In this document: positions 47,114 to 56,062 of the stretch, piece by piece
Layout of the letters: every line of letters starts with the position of its first letter
How positions within the stretch are numbered: the first letter of the stretch is position 1
Assembly: GCF_900102635.1 (NCBI RefSeq)
Contig: NZ_FMZQ01000004.1
Coordinates: forward strand, 62,001 to 126,000
Source of the DNA: Ectopseudomonas chengduensis
Lineage (GTDB): Bacteria; Pseudomonadota; Gammaproteobacteria; Pseudomonadales; Pseudomonadaceae
Reading direction: 5' to 3'
Length of the DNA stretch: 64,000 bases
Notes under the pieces: model-generated
Seen by the model: only the letters and a program-made list of their open reading frames with translations
What the model was told of the DNA's origin: nothing
Databases searched by the model: none
Position numbers and translations under genes: made by a program

Positions 47114-48043
47114 TCAACTTTCCCCGGCTAGAGCCTTCTTGTAGCTGGTGGCATAGTTCAGCTTGCGACCGGCTACTTTGTTCAGCTCCTTGCGATCCAT
47201 CGACGAATAACCACCCAGTTCACGGGCCTTGAATCCACTGTTGCCGACTTCGTCTTCCGGCGCGAGCGCCACCATCTTCTTCGCAGCAATTTCGACCGCA
47301 TCGCGGTAATCGCCACGGTCACTTAGGTCATATGTATCCAGCGACATCACCGAACGCAGCCAGTTGCCCCAATAGAACTCCAGAAACTCAGGGGCCACTT
47401 CGCCAGAACGCGGCTTGTCGTAACCCACCTCGCGAGTGAAGTACACCAGCGCTCGATAGGGGTCGTTGGCCAGATGCTGCAAACCGAGCTGGCTCGGTAT
47501 CTGTTGAGGATCAATGGCCTGGCCGTTGCCGTCCTTGAGCCAGACCTTGCGCGCCTGCGCCATGCGTTGCCAGAAGCTGGCCATGTCAGCGCTGTCACTG
47601 AAGTTGTCAGTCACCCGCACCCACATGTTCAGATTTTCACCGCCCTTGGGATGCTCCATAAGCACGGTGAAAGTGTGATGACCATCGGTAAGGAACAACT
47701 TGCCTTCGGGGCCGATGACCACGGTTTTCATCTCGCTGCTACGAGCACCGACCTTATCCTGGCAGGTGAAACTTTCCGGTTTCCGCAGGTCGGCGTCACC
47801 CGGCACATTGGCACTCTCGCCCTGCCCGTTGGCCTCGCAATATTCGTCGAACAGTTTATTGCGCTCTTGCGCGAAGCGGCCGAGCTTGTAGTAGATCTGG
47901 TCATACCCAACCGCAGCCTGGGTCGGGTGCAACGCTTGCAGCGGCACCTGAAGCAACTCACCGGGCTTGGCTGCACTGTAATCCTGGGCCAGGACGGTCG
48001 AACTCAGGCCGAGCGCAACCAGTATCAAAGTGATTTGACGCAT
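47114..48043 (-). CDS. Secreted ParB/Srx-fold (ParBc_2-like) protein
   Basis: A 309-residue exported protein, signal peptide MRQITLILVALGLSSTVLA. The mature chain matches the putative ParB-like nuclease family: LHPTQAAVGYDQIYYKLGRF at the start, and the core motif LTDGHHTFTVLME near residue 120. ParB/Srx folds bind or hydrolyse nucleotides and nucleic acids; no activity is proven for this subgroup. It follows the porin gene on the same strand after a hairpin. The start at MRQITL was chosen for the signal peptide. Confidence 0.8.
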   Translation of the reverse strand: MRQITLILVALGLSSTVLAQDYSAAKPGELLQVPLQALHPTQAAVGYDQIYYKLGRFAQERNKLFDEYCEANGQGESANVPGDADLRKPESFTCQDKVGARSSEMKTVVIGPEGKLFLTDGHHTFTVLMEHPKGGENLNMWVRVTDNFSDSADMASFWQRMAQARKVWLKDGNGQAIDPQQIPSQLGLQHLANDPYRALVYFTREVGYDKPRSGEVAPEFLEFYWGNWLRSVMSLDTYDLSDRGDYRDAVEIAAKKMVALAPEDEVGNSGFKARELGGYSSMDRKELNKVAGRKLNYATSYKKALAGES

Positions 48044-48070
48044 CGAAACATCTCCAAAGGACTTGGCGAT

Positions 48071-48095
48071 AAAAAAGCCCCGCCATTGGCGGGGC
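48071..48095 (-). terminator. Terminator between porin and ParB-like genes
   Basis: GCCCCGCC pairs with GGCGGGGC around ATT; on the minus strand it is followed by six T. It sits after the porin stop, 28 bp before the ParB-like start, so read-through may set their ratio. Confidence 0.8.
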
Positions 48096-48125
48096 TCAAT
48101 CAGGAGCAACGGATGAAGGTATTGC

Positions 48126-49430
48126 TTAGAACACGTACTGCAGGCGACCTACGATTGCCTTGCCGTCATCCTGCACGCTCTTGCCACCGACCTGGTTGGA
48201 GGTGTTGATGTTGTCCACCTGGTAATCGACGTAGTTCAGGCTGGTACGGACGGACGGGGTAACGAAGTAGTTCACACCCACCACCATGGCCTTGGTCTCG
48301 AACTCATCGTTCACGTCGTCAGCCACGATACCGGCCAGACCCAGGTTGCCCGGAATGGCGCCCGCATCGGAATCGATTGTGGTGCTTTCGTAACGGGCGA
48401 AGACTTCCCAGGAACCTTTCATGTTGTCCGGCTTGTCCCACTTACCGTCAGCAGCCTTGTACTGGCGCACGCCGTTGAACATGTAGGAAACCTGAGCGTA
48501 GTAACCGCTGAGGTCGACGTCGGATTTCGCACCGGCCAGAGTTTCACCACTGATCTGACGCTGGAAGTACTCAGCCTGCGCACGGAAAGAGCCGAACTGA
48601 GCACCGGACTCCAGCACCCATTCAACGTCCTTGTCAGCCACGCGCACGTCGCCAAAGGTCAGGCGGAAGTCGTTGTCGCTACGGATACCCATGCGGGTGC
48701 GAGCGCGAGCACGGTTATCGTCGGACTCGCTGTTGTGGTAGTTGGCAGCGAGGTGAATGACGTCAGTGCCATTGAGGTACGGAGCCCAGTGAGCGCGAAG
48801 GGTATAGCCGTACAGCTCGTCGTTGTCCTCGCTCTTGTAGTTGTTGTCACCTTCGTAGGTGGCAACCTGAGCCATCAGGCCGTAGTTGTCACCGGAGTGT
48901 TTGAAGTTGACGCCGAACTGAGTGTCCTCATCACCATTGAGGAAGTCGTACATGAACGGACGTTCGATGGCGGTGATCCAGGAAGAGCTGGTGGTGTTTT
49001 CCAGGCCGTAGTCAACGCCGAAACGGCCGACGGTGAAGGTACCGATGTCCAGGCCGGTGTAGGCGATGAAAGCGCGGTCGACACTGGTGTCATCGGCTTC
49101 GTCGTAGCTCAGGCGAAGACCCCAGTCCCAATCGCTGTAGGCGGTGCCTTCGAGGCCGAACTCACCACGACGGATGAAGGTGTTGAAGGTATCGTCGAAC
49201 GGCTTGTTCTGATCGGCAGCCATCAGACCATCGAATTGAGTAGCGTCCCACTGCAGCTTGCCGCTCAGCTTGAAGCTGAACGCCTTGTCGGTGGTAGCGA
49301 CTTCCAGGCCGCCTTTGGTCTTGATCACGAGATCGGCGCCGTCAGTGGTGACGGTACCGGCGAAAGCCTGGGCGGAGACGGCCAGAGCCAGGGCGCTGGC
49401 TGCGAAACCGGCGAAGTGCTTACGGATCAT
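48126..49430 (-). CDS. OprO/OprP-type phosphate or pyrophosphate porin
   Basis: A 434-residue trimeric porin of the phosphate-selective family. Signal peptide MIRKHFAGFAASALALAVSAQAFA; the mature chain shows FSFKLSGKLQWDATQFDG, FIRRGEFGLEGTAYSDWDWG and a terminal QYVF strand. P. aeruginosa OprP prefers phosphate and OprO prefers pyrophosphate or longer polyphosphate; the sequence does not let me choose. A half-site resembling a Pho box lies 119 bp upstream. It may be co-transcribed with the ParB-like gene. Confidence 0.87.
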   Translation of the reverse strand: MIRKHFAGFAASALALAVSAQAFAGTVTTDGADLVIKTKGGLEVATTDKAFSFKLSGKLQWDATQFDGLMAADQNKPFDDTFNTFIRRGEFGLEGTAYSDWDWGLRLSYDEADDTSVDRAFIAYTGLDIGTFTVGRFGVDYGLENTTSSSWITAIERPFMYDFLNGDEDTQFGVNFKHSGDNYGLMAQVATYEGDNNYKSEDNDELYGYTLRAHWAPYLNGTDVIHLAANYHNSESDDNRARARTRMGIRSDNDFRLTFGDVRVADKDVEWVLESGAQFGSFRAQAEYFQRQISGETLAGAKSDVDLSGYYAQVSYMFNGVRQYKAADGKWDKPDNMKGSWEVFARYESTTIDSDAGAIPGNLGLAGIVADDVNDEFETKAMVVGVNYFVTPSVRTSLNYVDYQVDNINTSNQVGGKSVQDDGKAIVGRLQYVF

Positions 49431-49548
49431 CGAGGATTCCCCTGTTGGACTTTAAGTGTTGAAAACACCCGAGCAATGGGCTCGTTCGTGTTGGGGGGAA
49501 TCTTGGCGAGGGGTTATTTCAGCTCAGTTGCCGATATATAAAGATTTG

Positions 49549-49555
49549 ATGACAG
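49549..49555 (-). promoter_or_regulatory. Possible Pho box half-site
   Basis: CTGTCAT on the minus strand equals the conserved half of the PhoB site, followed by an AT-rich stretch, but the second half-site 11 bp on is poorly matched. Weak evidence for PhoB control of the porin. Confidence 0.25.
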
Positions 49556-49588
49556 CGGAACTTTTTACTTCCTATGCTTATAAGCAGA

Positions 49589-49921
49589 TCAGGAGGAATG
49601 TAGCCGCGGTCCCAGCAGGATGATCAAAGCCCCCGCCAGACACAGCGCAGCACCCAACCAGTCGCTGAGCATTGGCCGGGTCTTTTCAATCAAGGCCAGC
49701 CACACCAGCGAAGCGACGATATAGACACCGCCATAGGCGGCATACGCGCGACCAGCGAAGGAGGCTTCGACGCGGGTCAGAATCAGTGCGAACAGCGCCA
49801 GGCTGAGCAGCCCGGGCGCGATCCACCAGGCGCTGCGATCAAGCCGCAGCCACATCCAGAAGGCATAACAGCCGGCGATCTCGAACAGGGCCGCCAACAG
49901 AAACCATAGATAGTTGATCAT
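49589..49921 (-). CDS. YnfA/UPF0060 family membrane protein
   Basis: A 110-residue protein with four membrane helices ([22 protein letters not shown] first). The family signature [17 protein letters not shown] is present. It is related in fold to small multidrug resistance transporters; its function is unknown. Upstream of the porin gene's promoter and on the same strand. Confidence 0.93.
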   Translation of the reverse strand: MINYLWFLLAALFEIAGCYAFWMWLRLDRSAWWIAPGLLSLALFALILTRVEASFAGRAYAAYGGVYIVASLVWLALIEKTRPMLSDWLGAALCLAGALIILLGPRLHSS

Positions 49922-49930
49922 CCTCGCCTC

Positions 49931-50359
49931 CTAACCGCGCAAAGCGCCTTCGCGCTCCCAGGCGCAACGCACGCGTAGCCCACCTTCCTGCGGACTATGA
50001 AAGCCGCTATCGGACTCCCAGCGAAAGGTATGCATGCCGTTGAGTTCGGTTTCCAGATGCACCACCGCGCTGGCCCAGTACAGACGCTTGAGCAGCGCCT
50101 CGAAGGCTTCGATCCACAGGTTCCATTCGTACTCGATCGCGCCATAGCTGGCGCCGAAGTGGATCACCTGGGTCTGGTACAAGCCGGCACCGGGTAGATC
50201 GCAGAAGGAGAACATTTCACGACCAAGAAACGGCCAGAGCTCACCGGCCGGCAATTCGGCCAGCACGCCATGATTGGTTTCACGGCGCAGGCGACGTTGC
50301 TCGGGGTCATCCGAGGGCCAGTCGCGGATGCAGCCATAGACGATGGATTCGGACTCCAC
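49931..50359 (-). CDS. Conserved hypothetical protein
   Basis: A 142-residue soluble protein rich in Trp, Glu and Gly (MESESIVYGCIRDW, ELWPFLGREMFSF, EYEWNLWIEAFEALL). It starts with GTG five bases after CAGGAG. I recognise no family. The compact, acidic, aromatic-rich character resembles immunity-like proteins in general, but no toxin is adjacent and this is only a resemblance. It ends 9 bp before ynfA on the same strand. Confidence 0.7.
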   Translation of the reverse strand: MESESIVYGCIRDWPSDDPEQRRLRRETNHGVLAELPAGELWPFLGREMFSFCDLPGAGLYQTQVIHFGASYGAIEYEWNLWIEAFEALLKRLYWASAVVHLETELNGMHTFRWESDSGFHSPQEGGLRVRCAWEREGALRG

Positions 50360-50433
50360 ACCGGCACTCCTGAAAAAGCAGAACGCCTTCTAACACAGCA
50401 CGCCTGGGCAAGAAAGGAACTGCTGCCAATTCT

Positions 50434-51597
50434 TCAGCGAGGCTGACGTCTGCTACACCCCAGCAACCACGCCACCAGCGTCATCACCAGCGCCAACGCA
50501 GTGAGCACTGCAAACGGCAGACGGTAGCTGCCGGACAGGTCGCGCGCCAAGCCGGTGAGAATGGGCGTCAGGCAACCCAGGCTGTAACCGGTGAACAGCA
50601 TCATCGCCGTCCAGCGGCTGACAGCCATCGGCGAGCCGGCTTCGTAGAGCGGTAGCACCAGCGACAGGGCGAAGGAGCCGCCCAGCGAAAAACCCAGGAT
50701 CACCGCCCACAGTTCCGGAACGAAACGCGGCATAAAGGTGACCATCGCCAGGCAACCGCAGGTGACCGCACCGCAAGCCAACAGTAGCGGATAACGCGCG
50801 TTGTAGCGCTGCGCCAGCCAGGGCAGCAGGAACGAGCTGGGCAGCCCCATGAGCATGGCCAGACTAAGCAGCGAGTTGCTGCGCAGCATGCTCAGCCCCG
50901 CTTCGTGATAACGCGCCACGGCCCAGGTCGCGATGGCATAGAACAAGCCCGCTTGAATGGCGAAGAAGCAACTGATCAGCCACGCGCGCGGCTGCCGCCA
51001 GGGCAGGCCACCGCTTTCCTGCTCATTGGCAGCACCCGCCTGGTTGGGCAGCCACAGCCAGAGCATGACCCCGAACAGCGCAGGTGCCGCCCATACCGCC
51101 AGGCCCAGGTGCCAGGCGTCACCGAACAACGCGGTGGCCGGCGCGGTGAGCACTGCGCCACCAGCCCCACCAATGGCCATACCCAGTGAATACCAGCCCA
51201 CCACGCGCCCCATCTGGCTGGCGAAGTGACGCCTGATGAATCCCGACAACAACGGCCCGGCGACCGCGATGCCAGCGCCCAGGGCAATGGCGCTGCCGAT
51301 CAACACCGCACTCTGGTGCGCGGCCAGACGTGCCAGCAGCGCCAGGCCGATCAGCCCAAGGCAGAGCACGATGGTGCGTTCGAGCCCCCAGCGCATGGCC
51401 AGGCGCGGCGCCAGCGGTGCGAGCAGGCCCATGCACAACACCGGCAAGGCCGTGGTCAGGCTGATGAAGCTGCGACTCAGCGACAGCTCTGCAGCGATGC
51501 GTTCGATCAGCGGTGCAAGGGAGGTGATGCCGGGGCGCAAATTGATCGCCGCCAGCACCAGGGCCACTAGCAGTAGGGCCCGAGGGACTGGTTTCAC
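50434..51597 (-). CDS. CynX/NimT-family MFS transporter
   Basis: A 387-residue major facilitator protein with about 12 hydrophobic helices. The family opening is LAAINLRPGITSLAPLI, and the loop motif between helices 2 and 3 reads PRLAMRWGLERT. Relatives include cyanate transporter CynX and 2-nitroimidazole exporter NimT; the substrate here is unknown. It stands upstream of the hypothetical gene, with a 74-bp gap. Confidence 0.88.
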   Translation of the reverse strand: MKPVPRALLLVALVLAAINLRPGITSLAPLIERIAAELSLSRSFISLTTALPVLCMGLLAPLAPRLAMRWGLERTIVLCLGLIGLALLARLAAHQSAVLIGSAIALGAGIAVAGPLLSGFIRRHFASQMGRVVGWYSLGMAIGGAGGAVLTAPATALFGDAWHLGLAVWAAPALFGVMLWLWLPNQAGAANEQESGGLPWRQPRAWLISCFFAIQAGLFYAIATWAVARYHEAGLSMLRSNSLLSLAMLMGLPSSFLLPWLAQRYNARYPLLLACGAVTCGCLAMVTFMPRFVPELWAVILGFSLGGSFALSLVLPLYEAGSPMAVSRWTAMMLFTGYSLGCLTPILTGLARDLSGSYRLPFAVLTALALVMTLVAWLLGCSRRQPR

Positions 51598-51697
51598 GAG
51601 GTATCCGAAGTCATTACGGCAGGCAGGCCGGGGCGGCCACCCTACCCCCGGAGGTCACACCAGGCAAGCCTGCCGGCGAAAATAGCTGACTCCATGG

Positions 51698-52510
51698 TCA
51701 GCTGATCGATTTGACCTTGCCGCGCATTTTTTCGGCCATGCTGGCCATCTCGTCGTACAGCGCCTGCGGATTCTTCTGCTTCAGTGCCCAGGCCATACGG
51801 CCCATCTCATGCGGCAGAATCAGGAAGCTGCCCTTGGCCACTTCGTCATGAATGTAAGTAGCGATATCTGCTGCGCTGATCGGCGAGCTTTCCAGCAGCT
51901 TGCCGACCTGGGCCTTCATCGCCGGAGTAGGGCCACGGAAGGAGTCCAGCAGGTTGGTCTGGAAGAAGGATGGGCAGACCACGTGCACGCCGATCTCCAG
52001 TTGACGCAGCTCTACCAGCAGACTTTCCGACAGCGCCACCACACCGGCCTTGGCGACGTTGTAGTTGCTCATGCCCGGCCCCTGCATCAGGGCCGCCATC
52101 GAGGCGATGTTGACGATCTTGCCCTTACTCTTTTCCAGCAGCGGCAGGAATGCCTTGCAACCCTTGACCACGCCCATCAGATTGATCGAGATCTGCCAGT
52201 CCCAGTCCTCCAGCGACAGCTCGCTGAAAAAGCCGCCAGAGGCGACACCGGCGTTGTTGACGATGATGTCGATACCACCGAACTGCTCCTCGCAGGCCTG
52301 CGCCAGAGCGGTCAGCTGGCTGTAGTCACGCACGTCGCAGCGTCGGGTGAAGCCATCACCGCCAGCCTCACGGACCAGTTTCAATGTTTCCGCCAGGCCG
52401 GCCTCGTTGACGTCGGCCAGCGCCAGTCGCCAGCCCTCGCGTGCCCAACGCAGGGCAATTTCGCGTCCCAGGCCGGAGCCCGCGCCAGTGATCATCATGC
52501 GGTTTTGCAT
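51698..52510 (-). CDS. Short-chain dehydrogenase/reductase
   Basis: A 270-residue SDR oxidoreductase. The NAD(P)-binding motif TGAGSGLG is at residues 7-14, NNAGVASGG follows, and the catalytic Ser-Tyr-Lys set is in IASMAA and YNVAK. The family helix-alpha4 region and a longer C-terminus with a Met/Lys-rich tail are present. The substrate is unknown. GGCAGGGC lies before MQNRMMITG, which fixes the start. Confidence 0.9.
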   Translation of the reverse strand: MQNRMMITGAGSGLGREIALRWAREGWRLALADVNEAGLAETLKLVREAGGDGFTRRCDVRDYSQLTALAQACEEQFGGIDIIVNNAGVASGGFFSELSLEDWDWQISINLMGVVKGCKAFLPLLEKSKGKIVNIASMAALMQGPGMSNYNVAKAGVVALSESLLVELRQLEIGVHVVCPSFFQTNLLDSFRGPTPAMKAQVGKLLESSPISAADIATYIHDEVAKGSFLILPHEMGRMAWALKQKNPQALYDEMASMAEKMRGKVKSIS

Positions 52511-52615
52511 AGCAGCCCTGCCTTCAATGTTTGGTTGCAATGATTGGCAGTGTAGCGAAGGCAATAAAGCACCCGCGCCTTCATCAGACTTATGAATAGG
52601 CAGGGCAAATCGCGA

Positions 52616-52984
52616 TCAAGCCTTGTTGCGCCAGCGCCAGATCAGCCAGCCGTATACGCTCAGGTTGACCAACACCACGATCGCGCCCAGATAGAGCTGG
52701 ATCTTTGGCGTGAGCCCGGCCGGATAGATCAGCGGTATCAGGTAATGCTCGATAAAGCCGCCGTCATAGCCAGCCTGCCCGGCCGCGCGGCGTAACTGGT
52801 TTTCCCAGGGCGTCAGCGGACAACCCAGATGCAAACACTCCACCACGATGCCCCAGACCACTGCAGGTATATGCAGCCAGATCAGACGCGGCCAGCGCAG
52901 CAGCAACAAGCCACCCAGTAGCACGAACAGGATGAAACCCAGGTGCACCAGCACCAGGGCATCGGCAGCCATGCGCCAAAGCAT
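52616..52984 (-). CDS. DUF2784 family membrane protein
   Basis: A 122-residue inner-membrane protein with three or four helices. The family pattern is visible as LVHLGFILFVLLGG, GCPLTPWENQLRR and GGFIEHYLIPLIYP. Function unknown. It follows the cupin gene by 6 bp on the same strand, so they are probably co-transcribed. Confidence 0.9.
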   Translation of the reverse strand: MLWRMAADALVLVHLGFILFVLLGGLLLLRWPRLIWLHIPAVVWGIVVECLHLGCPLTPWENQLRRAAGQAGYDGGFIEHYLIPLIYPAGLTPKIQLYLGAIVVLVNLSVYGWLIWRWRNKA

Positions 52985-52990
52985 TGCGGC

Positions 52991-53320
52991 TCAGTCCACC
53001 ACGAACAGGCGTGCGCCAGACATCGTCGATGAACGATGAGCCTCGGCCCCATCCGCCACCTGATAACTCATACCAGGCTTGAGCACGAATACCCGGCCAT
53101 CCTCAAGCTCGGTGGTCAGCTCTCCCTCCAGACACAACAGCACATGCCCTTTTCGGCACCAGTGGTCGGCCAGGTAGCCCGGCGAATACTCGACCATGCG
53201 CACACGCAGCGCACCGAACTGGCAAGTACGCCAACGTGCCACGCCTCGCTCACCCGGATGCTCGGTCGCTGGTATAGCAGCCCAGTCCGTTACGCCGAAG
53301 GGAATATCACTAATCTGCAT
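52991..53320 (-). CDS. DHCW-motif cupin protein
   Basis: A 109-residue single-domain cupin. The metal or substrate site region is SPGYLADHWCRKGHVLLCLEGE, which carries the DHWC-type motif after which the group is named. The second cupin motif is PGMSYQVADGAEAH. Function unknown; small-molecule or sugar binding is likely by fold. Pairs with the downstream DUF2784 gene. Confidence 0.88.
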   Translation of the reverse strand: MQISDIPFGVTDWAAIPATEHPGERGVARWRTCQFGALRVRMVEYSPGYLADHWCRKGHVLLCLEGELTTELEDGRVFVLKPGMSYQVADGAEAHRSSTMSGARLFVVD

Positions 53321-53512
53321 CGCCCAACTCCACCGAAAGAGAGCGCCACCTTAACGCAGACACCCCGAGGCAAAATAAATAGAAAGAGACTCTCTAAGAA
53401 CAGAAATCAATTGACCAACACTATCGAGACCATGCAAAGGCCACATTTCCCGACACTGACGAACAGGACTAGCCTCTCTTACATGACGAAATGATTCTCA
53501 ACGAGGTGCATC

Positions 53513-53737
53513 ATGCTCAAGACCCTGACCTTCACCATCATGCACTTCTGCATCGCCTTCGGCGTCACCTACGCCCTGACTGGCAGTGTCGCAGCCAGCG
53601 GCATGGTGGCGGCCATCGAGCCCCTGTGCAACTCGGTGGGCTTCTACTTTCACGAGAAGGTCTGGCAGCGTTTCGAACGCCGTCGTCAGCCTGCGGCAGA
53701 GCGCCCAAAGCATGCCTGGCTGCACCACCACGCCTGA
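53513..53737 (+). CDS. DUF2061 family membrane protein
   Basis: A 74-residue protein with two membrane helices (LTFTIMHFCIAFGVTYALTGS and the following segment) and the family stretch IEPLCNSVGFYFHEKVW. Function unknown. CGAGG lies about 8 bp before the ATG. Confidence 0.88.
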   Translation: MLKTLTFTIMHFCIAFGVTYALTGSVAASGMVAAIEPLCNSVGFYFHEKVWQRFERRRQPAAERPKHAWLHHHA

Positions 53738-53891
53738 TTGAAAAAGCCTGGAGTCAGTCGGCGCGCCTCTTGTTGCGGCTACGCATGTTTCCTTGAGATA
53801 AGGCAGGATAGTCTGGCACTTTGCCCCGCTTGCTGCTGTCATAAGCCAGCTGCTCAACCCAGACGTTCTCTTATTCAAAGGGACTTAATAC

Positions 53892-55190
53892 ATGCCCAGC
53901 CTTGCCCGACTCGCCGCCTTGCTCGGCGGCCTGGTCTTCTGTGCCTCCGCGATGGCCGCCGACGTGGATGCCGAAAGCTACGGCTACCCACTGGCCAACC
54001 CTTTCGAGGCGACCATCGCCACCACGCCGCCGGAGCTGCGCCCGACGCTGCCGGCCGATGGCGACATCCGGCAACGCGACTACTCGGTACGCCTGCGCCC
54101 GGATCGTGAGTTTGAATTGCTGGACAACTTCTGGCCGGTGACCAAGCTGCGTTACCGCCTGGCCCAGCAGAACGGTCGTGCGCCGCTGATTTTCATCATC
54201 TCCGGCACCGGCGCGCACTATGCCAGCGGCACCACCGAATACCTGAAGAAGCTGTTCTACGGCGCTGGCTTCCATGTCGTACAGCTGTCGTCACCGACCA
54301 GCTACGACTTCATGGCCGCTGCCTCGCGCTCGGCCACGCCAGGCTACAGCCCGGATGATGCCGACGATCTGTACCGCGCCATGCAGGCCGTGCGTGCCCA
54401 GCATCCAAAGCTGGAGGTCAGCGAGTTCCTGCTGACCGGCTACAGCCTGGGGGCGCTGCATGCCGCCTTCGTCAGCCAGTTGGACGAAACCCGGCGTGCC
54501 TTCGATTTCAAACGCGTGCTGCTGCTCAACCCGCCGGTCAACCTCTACACCTCTGTCAGCAACCTGGACAAGCTGGTGCAGACCAAGGTGCAAGGCATCG
54601 ACAACAGCACCAATTTCTATGATTTGGTGCTGGGCAAGCTGACTCGCTACTTCAACGACAAGGGCTACCTCGATATCAACGAGGCCATGCTCTACGACTT
54701 CCAGCAATCCAAGGAAAAACTCTCCGACGAGCAGATGGCAATGCTGATCGGCACCTCGTTCCGCTTCTCGTCTGCCGATATCGTCTTCACTTCGGACCTG
54801 CTCAACCGCCGCGGCCTGATCACTCCGCGCGACTACCGCATCACCGAGAGCACCAGCCTCACGCCATTCTTCCAGATGGCCCTGCGCTGCGACTTCGACT
54901 GCTACATCGCCGAACAGTTGATGCCCATGTGGCGTGCGCGTTATGACGGCGGCAGCCTCAACCAGTTGATCGACAAGAGCAGCCTCTACGCCCTGGAGGA
55001 CTACCTCAAAGGCAGCGACAAGGTCTCGGTGATGCACAATGCCGACGACCTGATCCTCGGCCCGGGCGACATCGGCTTCCTGCGCCGCACTTTCGGCGAC
55101 CGCCTGACCCTTTACCCGCGTGGCGGGCACTGCGGCAACCTCAACTATCGCGTCAACAGTGACGCCATGCTGGAGTTCTTCCGTGGTTAA
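53892..55190 (+). CDS. Secreted alpha/beta-hydrolase-like protein
   Basis: A 432-residue exported protein: signal peptide at residues 1-22 (ending AMAADVDA), then an alpha/beta-hydrolase pattern with FIISGTGAHYAS as the oxyanion region and TGYSLGALHA holding the presumptive nucleophile Ser. A late Asp (NADDLI) and His (RGGHCGN) complete a possible triad. Substrate unknown. Its last 8 bp overlap the MlaA-family gene, so the two proteins are made together in the periplasm, suggesting lipid-related work. Confidence 0.8.
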   Translation: MPSLARLAALLGGLVFCASAMAADVDAESYGYPLANPFEATIATTPPELRPTLPADGDIRQRDYSVRLRPDREFELLDNFWPVTKLRYRLAQQNGRAPLIFIISGTGAHYASGTTEYLKKLFYGAGFHVVQLSSPTSYDFMAAASRSATPGYSPDDADDLYRAMQAVRAQHPKLEVSEFLLTGYSLGALHAAFVSQLDETRRAFDFKRVLLLNPPVNLYTSVSNLDKLVQTKVQGIDNSTNFYDLVLGKLTRYFNDKGYLDINEAMLYDFQQSKEKLSDEQMAMLIGTSFRFSSADIVFTSDLLNRRGLITPRDYRITESTSLTPFFQMALRCDFDCYIAEQLMPMWRARYDGGSLNQLIDKSSLYALEDYLKGSDKVSVMHNADDLILGPGDIGFLRRTFGDRLTLYPRGGHCGNLNYRVNSDAMLEFFRG

Positions 55191-55953
55191 GCACAGCACT
55201 CTCATCTTTGCCCTGCTGCTGGCCAGCGGGCAGACACTGGCCGAAAGCCAGGTCGACGCAGACGGTTTCACCAACCCGCTGCAGAACCTGCAGTTCAACC
55301 CAGGACTGGATCAGCAGGAGTTCGAACGCGCCTCCAGTGACGCCCTGCAGGTCTATGACCCGCTGGAGTCGTGGAACCGCCGCGTCTACCACTTCAACTA
55401 CCGCTTCGATCAATGGGTATTCCTGCCCGTGGTCGACGGCTATCGCTACGTCACACCGAACCTGGTGCAAACCGGCGTGCACAACTTCTTCAACAACCTC
55501 GGCGAGATTCCCACGCTGGCCAACAGCGTGCTGCAGCTCAAGGGCAAGCGGGCGATGAACAGCACCGCGCGGTTGCTGTTCAATACCATCCTCGGTGTCG
55601 GCGGTATCTGGGACCCGGCGACGAAGATGGGCCTACCCCGATTGAGCGAAGACTTCGGCCAAACCCTGGGCTACTACGGCGTACCCGCAGGGCCTTACCT
55701 GATGCTGCCACTGCTCGGACCATCGAACCTGCGCGACACCGGCGGGCTGGTGGCGGACTACAGCCTGGAGAACGCGGTCAATTACCTCGATGTGGCCGAC
55801 GCCAGTCGCAGCAATCCCGGCATCACCGCACTGCGCATCGTCGACACCCGCGCCAATACCGGCTTCCGCTATGGCCAACTCAACTCGCCGTTCGAGTACG
55901 AGAAGATCCGCTACTTCTACAACGAGTCGCGCAAGCTGAAGATTGCCGACTGA
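55183..55953 (+). CDS. MlaA (VacJ)-family protein without a lipobox
   Basis: A 256-residue protein of the MlaA family, which removes mislocalised phospholipids from the outer-membrane outer leaflet. Family core: DPLESWNRRVYHFNYRFD, GVHNFFNNLGEIPTLANSVLQ, GVGGIWDPATKMGL and EDFGQTLGYYGV. The N-terminus is a short signal peptide ending QTLAES with no lipobox Cys, unlike canonical MlaA. A GTG start overlapping the hydrolase stop is required; GGAG lies upstream. The hairpin at 55960-55990 follows. Confidence 0.88.
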   Translation: MVKHSTLIFALLLASGQTLAESQVDADGFTNPLQNLQFNPGLDQQEFERASSDALQVYDPLESWNRRVYHFNYRFDQWVFLPVVDGYRYVTPNLVQTGVHNFFNNLGEIPTLANSVLQLKGKRAMNSTARLLFNTILGVGGIWDPATKMGLPRLSEDFGQTLGYYGVPAGPYLMLPLLGPSNLRDTGGLVADYSLENAVNYLDVADASRSNPGITALRIVDTRANTGFRYGQLNSPFEYEKIRYFYNESRKLKIAD

Positions 55954-55959
55954 GCCCTC

Positions 55960-55990
55960 GGCCATGCATCGAATTTATCGATGCATGGCC
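55960..55990 (+). terminator. Hairpin after the MlaA-family gene
   Basis: A perfect 13-bp stem, GGCCATGCATCGA with TCGATGCATGGCC around ATTTA, followed a few bases later by TTTT. Probable terminator. Confidence 0.65.
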
Positions 55991-56062
55991 CGCAAATTTT
56001 CCACACAAACATCGATTAAATGCGACTAGCATGGCGTCATTCCTACCTTTCAAGGAGCCGCC

